29,295 nucleotides of DNA from an uncultured Acetatifactor sp. (GTDB taxonomy: Bacteria; Bacillota; Clostridia; Lachnospirales; Lachnospiraceae): positions 1 to 29,295 of the forward strand of contig CAJUTJ010000070.1 in assembly GCA_910589655.1 (NCBI GenBank), given 5' to 3'. The notes under the pieces were generated by a model. That model did not search any database. It worked only from the letters and a program-made list of their open reading frames with translations, and had not been told where the DNA came from. Shown here in pieces: positions 26,506 through 29,295 of this stretch (positions are counted from its first letter, which is position 1; every line of letters starts with the position of its first letter). The position numbers were made by a program, and so were the translations under genes.

Positions 26506-26766
26506 ATGAAAAAATTATGGAAATTTGAATGGCATTCTTTGTACTCGTTTCTTGGTGGTTTGTTTGTCGCCACAGATGAAGAGGTACAGAATCTAATCGG
26601 AAAAGAGGTTTGGTTTGGAGAGTACGATGGAAAGCATAGTGAAGTTCATGGAACAATCGAAGATGGAGAGATAACCCTTGTCAGTGATAATCCGGTTGTG
26701 GTTGAAGCGGTTGGAAACTTCGGTCTTAACCCATTGGAATTTTTAGAAAACGAAGATGAATATTGA
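26506..26766 (+). CDS. hypothetical beta-rich protein, 86 aa
   Basis: ATG 26506 has AAGAGAGA upstream. A short membrane-like opening (WHSLYSFLGGLFVATD) is followed by a beta-barrel-like stretch (GKEVWFGEYDGKHSEVHGTI, then EITLVSDNPVVVEAV), possibly SH3- or OB-like, and an acidic end. Last gene before the terminator at 26791. No family recognised. Confidence 0.5.
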   Translation: MKKLWKFEWHSLYSFLGGLFVATDEEVQNLIGKEVWFGEYDGKHSEVHGTIEDGEITLVSDNPVVVEAVGNFGLNPLEFLENEDEY

Positions 26767-26790
26767 TTAGTGCCAGTAACAAAGTTTCAG

Positions 26791-26834
26791 TGCCAGTAGA
26801 TACGAGAAATCGTGTTTGCTGGCATTTTTATTTT
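26791..26834 (+). terminator. intrinsic terminator
   Basis: TGCCAG (26791-26796) pairs with CTGGCA (26819-26824), and an inner ACGA-GAAA-TCGT hairpin caps it. TTTTTATTTT follows. A second AGTGCCAGTA lies just upstream (26769-26778), an exact direct repeat of the hairpin's left arm that could compete for pairing. It ends the accessory transcript that started at module E. Confidence 0.85.
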
Positions 26835-26883
26835 GACATTATCTAATTTTCGATAAATTTCCTAACCCTCCTTTCAAGAGGGT

Positions 26884-26934
26884 GCATCCGTCAGTAATGG
26901 TGCTGTAAAGGCGGTTCGATTCCGCACGGGTGCA
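26884..26934 (+). ncRNA. tRNA-like element lacking the anticodon arm
   Basis: GCATCCG (26884-26890) pairs at all seven positions with CGGGTGC (26927-26933), one pair being G-T, and A follows. A small D-arm, CAG-TAATGGTG-CTG (26892-26905), is followed by only TAAA and then the T-arm GGCGG-TTCGATT-CCGCA (26910-26926; four of five pairs). The anticodon arm is absent. Directly 5', ACCCTC-CTTTCAA-GAGGGT (26865-26883) is a six-pair hairpin whose seven-base loop looks like an anticodon loop with UUC. A deleted tRNA or a tRNA mimic. Confidence 0.5.
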
Positions 26935-26936
26935 TT

Positions 26937-27013
26937 AGGGACGTAAGCCATAGAGTGTTGCTTGCAGAGCTAGCCTTAAATGGATAAGCGCAATCCGGCT
27001 TTACGCAGTCCCT
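26937..27013 (+). other. long-stem RNA element between tRNA-like elements
   Basis: AGGGAC (26937-26942) pairs with GTCCCT (27008-27013), continued by GTAAGCC (26943-26949) with GGCTTTAC (26997-27004) across a small bulge. The 47-base interior contains TTGC...GCAA pairing. It has no T-loop motif, so it is not a tRNA. It may be a processing or spacer element in the tRNA transcript, or the remnant of another RNA. Confidence 0.4.
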
Positions 27014-27061
27014 TACATTTCCCTATCAAGCGTCTGCCCCTTGTGGGTGGGCGCACTCCCA

Positions 27062-27135
27062 CGGGATTTAGCTCAGTCGGTTAGAGCGGCAGCCTTATAA
27101 GCTGTGTGTCGGTGGTTCGAGTCCACCAATTCCGA
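27062..27135 (+). tRNA. tRNA-Ile (anticodon UAU)
   Basis: Full cloverleaf: acceptor CGGGATT/AATTCCG, D-arm GCTC...GAGC, anticodon arm GCAGC-CTTATAA-GCTGT with anticodon TAT, and T-arm GGTGG-TTCGAGT-CCACC. Discriminator A; CCA is not encoded. It reads AUA, a codon that most bacteria serve with a modified CAU tRNA, so the phage supplies a direct UAU reader suited to its AT-rich genes. Confidence 0.9.
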
Positions 27136-27293
27136 TTAAAACTGGGTCGCTCCCATCTGTGAAAGTCAGACGGAACACAGACCGATAGCAACTGCGACAC
27201 GACGGAGAGTAACGCCGAATGGACAATAATGAGATGTCAACAGGGCAGACACGCCGCCAAACAGACTTGGAGTGCTGAAAGTTGCGTGTCCGA

Positions 27294-27364
27294 TGGCGTA
27301 TCGCCAAGTGGTAAGGTGCAGGACTTTGACTCCTGTATCGTTGGTTCAAATCCAACTACGCCAT
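27294..27364 (+). tRNA. tRNA-Gln (anticodon UUG)
   Basis: Acceptor TGGCGTA/TACGCCA, D-arm GCC...GGT, anticodon arm CAGGA-CTTTGAC-TCCTG with anticodon TTG, T-arm GTTGG-TTCAAAT-CCAAC, discriminator T as encoded here; CCA is not encoded. It reads CAA and CAG. Between it and tRNA-Ile lie 158 bases with several hairpins (for example GACACGC with GCGTGTC ending just before this gene) but no further tRNA. Confidence 0.9.
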
Positions 27365-27443
27365 TTACCCCGGCAAAGGTTTATTTGCCTAAATCCATAC
27401 AGCGGACACGCTGTTAAAAACCATGTTAGGAGGATAACGACAT

Positions 27444-28052
27444 ATGAAAAACATTGAACAGATTTTGAAAGAAGTAGGAATCGAGGTTACGGACGAGCAG
27501 AAAGCGGCGGTCAATGCTGCGGTGACGGAGAACTACAAGACCATTGCCGAGTTTGACAAGCAGACTAAGAAGCTGACGGCGGCGGAAGCAGACCGGGACA
27601 ATTACAAAGGGCAACTTGACACGGCAAATGAAACCCTGGAGAAGTTCAAGGACATCGACCCGGAGAAGCAGGCAGAGGAAATCCAGAAGTATAAGCAGGC
27701 GGCGAAAGAAGCGCAGGACATGGCTGCAAAGCAGATTTTGGAACGTGACCAGCGGGATTACCTCAAAGGCGAGTTTGACAAGCTGAAAATCGGATCAGGA
27801 CGCGTCAGGGATTCTCTTATGCGTGAAATCATGGGTGAGGACGGATTGAAGTGGAAGGACGGCGCATTTATGGGGCTGTCGGACTATCTGGCAAGGGAGA
27901 ACGAAAAAGACCACTTCTACCAGACCGAAGCGGAAAAGGCAGAAGCCGAAGCCAAAGCGAAAGCTGCTGGCAGTGCGCCGAAGTTTACGGACAAGTCAGA
28001 ACCGAAGCAGGCTCCGGCAAAAGATACCAGTCCGGCTCCTGTGGTTTTCTAA
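27444..28052 (+). CDS. capsid scaffolding protein (Phage_GP20)
   Basis: The protein has 202 aa; ATG 27444 follows TAGGAGG. It is highly helical and charged: QILKEVGIEVTDEQKAAVNA (residues 5-24), coiled-coil ETLEKFKDIDPEKQAEEIQK (about 63-82), then RDYLKGEFDKLKIGSGRVRD (about 106-125) and an Ala/Glu/Pro-rich tail, the layout of the GP20 scaffold family. It guides capsid assembly and leaves before DNA packaging. It directly precedes the major capsid gene, as expected. Confidence 0.85.
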   Translation: MKNIEQILKEVGIEVTDEQKAAVNAAVTENYKTIAEFDKQTKKLTAAEADRDNYKGQLDTANETLEKFKDIDPEKQAEEIQKYKQAAKEAQDMAAKQILERDQRDYLKGEFDKLKIGSGRVRDSLMREIMGEDGLKWKDGAFMGLSDYLARENEKDHFYQTEAEKAEAEAKAKAAGSAPKFTDKSEPKQAPAKDTSPAPVVF

Positions 28053-28080
28053 ATCAAACAAAAAAGAAAGGACAAACAAA

Positions 28081-29043
28081 ATGGCTATTGATTCATTAAA
28101 TCTTACAAAGCTTTCCGATTTGGCAGGAACCGAAGACGGAAAGCTGAAACTTGCAGAAGAGTACAAAGGCATTATTGAAAATGTCGGCAGACGAACGATT
28201 TCGAGCCTTTTTAAGAACCAAAGGCTTTCCGGCGACCCGCAGGCGGGAACGCTTGTGGCGAAAAGATTTGCTTCTGCGAAGTCCGAGGAATACGGCACGG
28301 CAAGGGCGGCAAGAAAAGGCAAGCCCGGCAGAGGATTTGAAGTTGCCGTTGATATCGACATCGACAAGGAAATCATGGAGGAATACGAGGAAAAAGACAT
28401 CCGGCTTGGCGGCATTCCGGGGCTGTTGTCCGAGAGAAGAACAGCTATTACCCGTGCTATGGTTCGAGAACTAGACGAAAACTTTTTCCTTGTGGCTGTC
28501 GGCAAGCGTAAAGAGAGTGACGGAACTGTTGGGACTGTTGCCGGCGGTACAGAGGTTACAGTATCCGGCGATACCATCAAAGACCGGGTAACGGCAGTCG
28601 TGATGAAGCTGCATACTGCAAAAAATGAGTTCGTGGACGGTATCGAGAAAGAGGATATTCATGTTGTCCTGTCCCCGGAAGCCTACGAGGAAATGCGGGA
28701 CTACATCGACACCAAAGGCAACGCCAATGTCAAGACAGACGTTGCGGAGTTCGGGCGGTATCACGGCGCATGGATTTACTCCAATGTTCACCAGCCGGAG
28801 GGCGTTGAGATTATCGCTATGTGTACTGGGGCGATTGCAGAGCCGGTTATGGCAGACGAATATCAGGCAAAGCAGATTGAGCTTTCCAATGCGTATGCAA
28901 TCGGTATGTTCTTCCATTACGGCTGTAAGGTTGTTATGCCTGACCTGATTTTCTTTAGCAAGAAACCGGGCGCGGCAAGTGCAAGCGAAACCGGCGAGGA
29001 ATCCGGCGGCACGACAAGGGCAAAGAGTACGAAGCTGTCATAA
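28081..29043 (+). CDS. major capsid protein (HK97 fold)
   Basis: The protein has 320 aa; ATG 28081 lies 28 bases after the scaffold stop, with AAGAAAGGA upstream. It has an N-terminal helical arm (TKLSDLAGTEDGKLKLAEEY), a P-domain/E-loop region (VAKRFASAKSEEYGTARAAR, VDIDIDKEIMEEYEEKDI) and a C-terminal A-domain (IHVVLSPEAYEEMRDYI, FGRYHGAWIYSNVHQPEGV, FFHYGCKVVMPDLIFFS). No separate protease gene is seen, as is usual with a GP20 scaffold. The Ser/Glu/Gly-rich tail after residue 300 is probably disordered. Confidence 0.9.
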   Translation: MAIDSLNLTKLSDLAGTEDGKLKLAEEYKGIIENVGRRTISSLFKNQRLSGDPQAGTLVAKRFASAKSEEYGTARAARKGKPGRGFEVAVDIDIDKEIMEEYEEKDIRLGGIPGLLSERRTAITRAMVRELDENFFLVAVGKRKESDGTVGTVAGGTEVTVSGDTIKDRVTAVVMKLHTAKNEFVDGIEKEDIHVVLSPEAYEEMRDYIDTKGNANVKTDVAEFGRYHGAWIYSNVHQPEGVEIIAMCTGAIAEPVMADEYQAKQIELSNAYAIGMFFHYGCKVVMPDLIFFSKKPGAASASETGEESGGTTRAKSTKLS

Positions 29044-29108
29044 GGAGCAAACCGGCGTGGGATATGTAAAGTATTTCATGCCGGAAACCATAAGAAAGGA
29101 AAATGTAA

Positions 29109-29295
29109 ATGAAAGAATTAAAAATGGACTTGCTTACAAGCAAATATACAAAGATTTTGGTGGAAGAAAATTTTAAGTACAATGCGCCGCATAACTTTCG
29201 AGTTATTCAGGCAGTAGATGAAACTATGCCGCAGGCTATTTTGGCAGACATTCATTTTCAGGAAGGTCCGATTAAGGAGTGCGGCGTGAATGGCG
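29109..29295 (+). CDS. start of a possible Acb2/Tad1-type anti-defence protein (partial)
   Basis: ATG 29109 follows AAGAAAGGA; the window ends after 62 codons. The visible part, ILVEENFKYNAPHNFRVIQA and ILADIHFQEGPIKECGVNG, matches the N-terminus of a phage family that, as I remember it, continues with a helical hairpin (RLxxFQ...CRENAxAxxKLEEALxWL...GVEGTH) and is annotated as Acb2/Tad1-hairpin or 'ABC_ATPase'. Acb2-type proteins sequester cyclic nucleotide signals of CBASS and Thoeris defence. The diagnostic C-terminus is outside the window, so this is a recollection-based call. Confidence 0.45.
   Translation, partial: MKELKMDLLTSKYTKILVEENFKYNAPHNFRVIQAVDETMPQAILADIHFQEGPIKECGVNG

Noticed and set aside
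27136..27293. A third standard tRNA between tRNA-Ile and tRNA-Gln
   Set aside because: No GTTCRA T-loop and no matching acceptor, D- and T-arms could be built; only separate hairpins are seen.
27996..28580. A 194-codon open frame on the minus strand opposite the capsid gene
   Set aside because: Lies wholly antisense to a well-supported capsid and scaffold region, has no ribosome site, and its composition is what the capsid codon pattern produces on the other strand.

Overview
The window is a contiguous piece of a tailed double-stranded DNA phage or prophage. The head module (small and large terminase, SPP1/A118-type portal, Phage_min_cap2 minor head protein, GP20 scaffold, HK97-fold capsid protein) and the many short Cys-rich genes with GGAGG ribosome sites point to a siphovirus of Bacillota, most likely gut Clostridia/Lachnospiraceae. 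This host call rests on remembered family resemblance. No integrase, attachment site or lysis cassette is visible.

Layout. 1-1083: small early genes. 1087-4525: recombination block (putative annealing protein, RecE/RecB-type PD-(D/E)XK nuclease, HerA-like ATPase). 4536-6415: zinc-ribbon protein, RusA resolvase and a DUF4373 replication protein with a triple 21-bp repeat. 6415-9869: small accessory genes and two XRE regulators. 9906-12096: terminase subunits. 12129-13568: small genes, a broken gene and a third XRE protein. 13569-18888: portal and minor capsid genes interrupted by two inserted cassettes (HNH/AP2-type endonuclease; PP-loop enzyme). 18885-21019: small accessory genes ending in a terminator. 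21112-23935: a five- to six-gene module that I recognise from gut Bacillota phages and cannot assign a function. 23937-25104: a minus-strand mini-operon facing a ribbon-helix-helix regulator across a multi-operator region. 25105-27443: mostly RNA (tRNA-like elements, structured leaders, tRNA-Ile(UAU), tRNA-Gln(UUG)) and small zinc-finger genes. 27444-29295: scaffold, major capsid protein, and the start of a possible Acb2/Tad1-type protein. The two gene-poor stretches longer than 300 bases are 25105-25549 (promoter D, two tRNA-like elements, a three-way-junction leader) and 26767-27443 (terminator, anticodon-less tRNA-like element, long-stem element, two tRNAs).

Most striking. First, a repeated promoter-like module, TTGGTACAAC, exactly 18 bases, then TAnnAT. 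It occurs at 8302, 15043, 16481, 19155, 25167 and 25704, with relatives at 20251 and 21989. Almost every copy starts within three bases of an upstream stop codon and heads an accessory cassette, so it looks like the left border and promoter of moron-type insertions. Second, at 15043 and 16481 the predicted transcript starts directly into a leader RNA. Both copies fold into the same three-way junction, with a loop-to-downstream pseudoknot and a terminal hairpin that carries the Shine-Dalgarno in its loop. The two copies differ by compensatory changes in a helix and in the pseudoknot. This is a candidate undescribed cis-regulatory RNA placed in front of two unrelated genes. Third, the endonuclease cassette sits at the portal stop codon, and the last residues of portal and endonuclease are near-duplicates, which suggests insertion with rebuilding of the portal 3' end.
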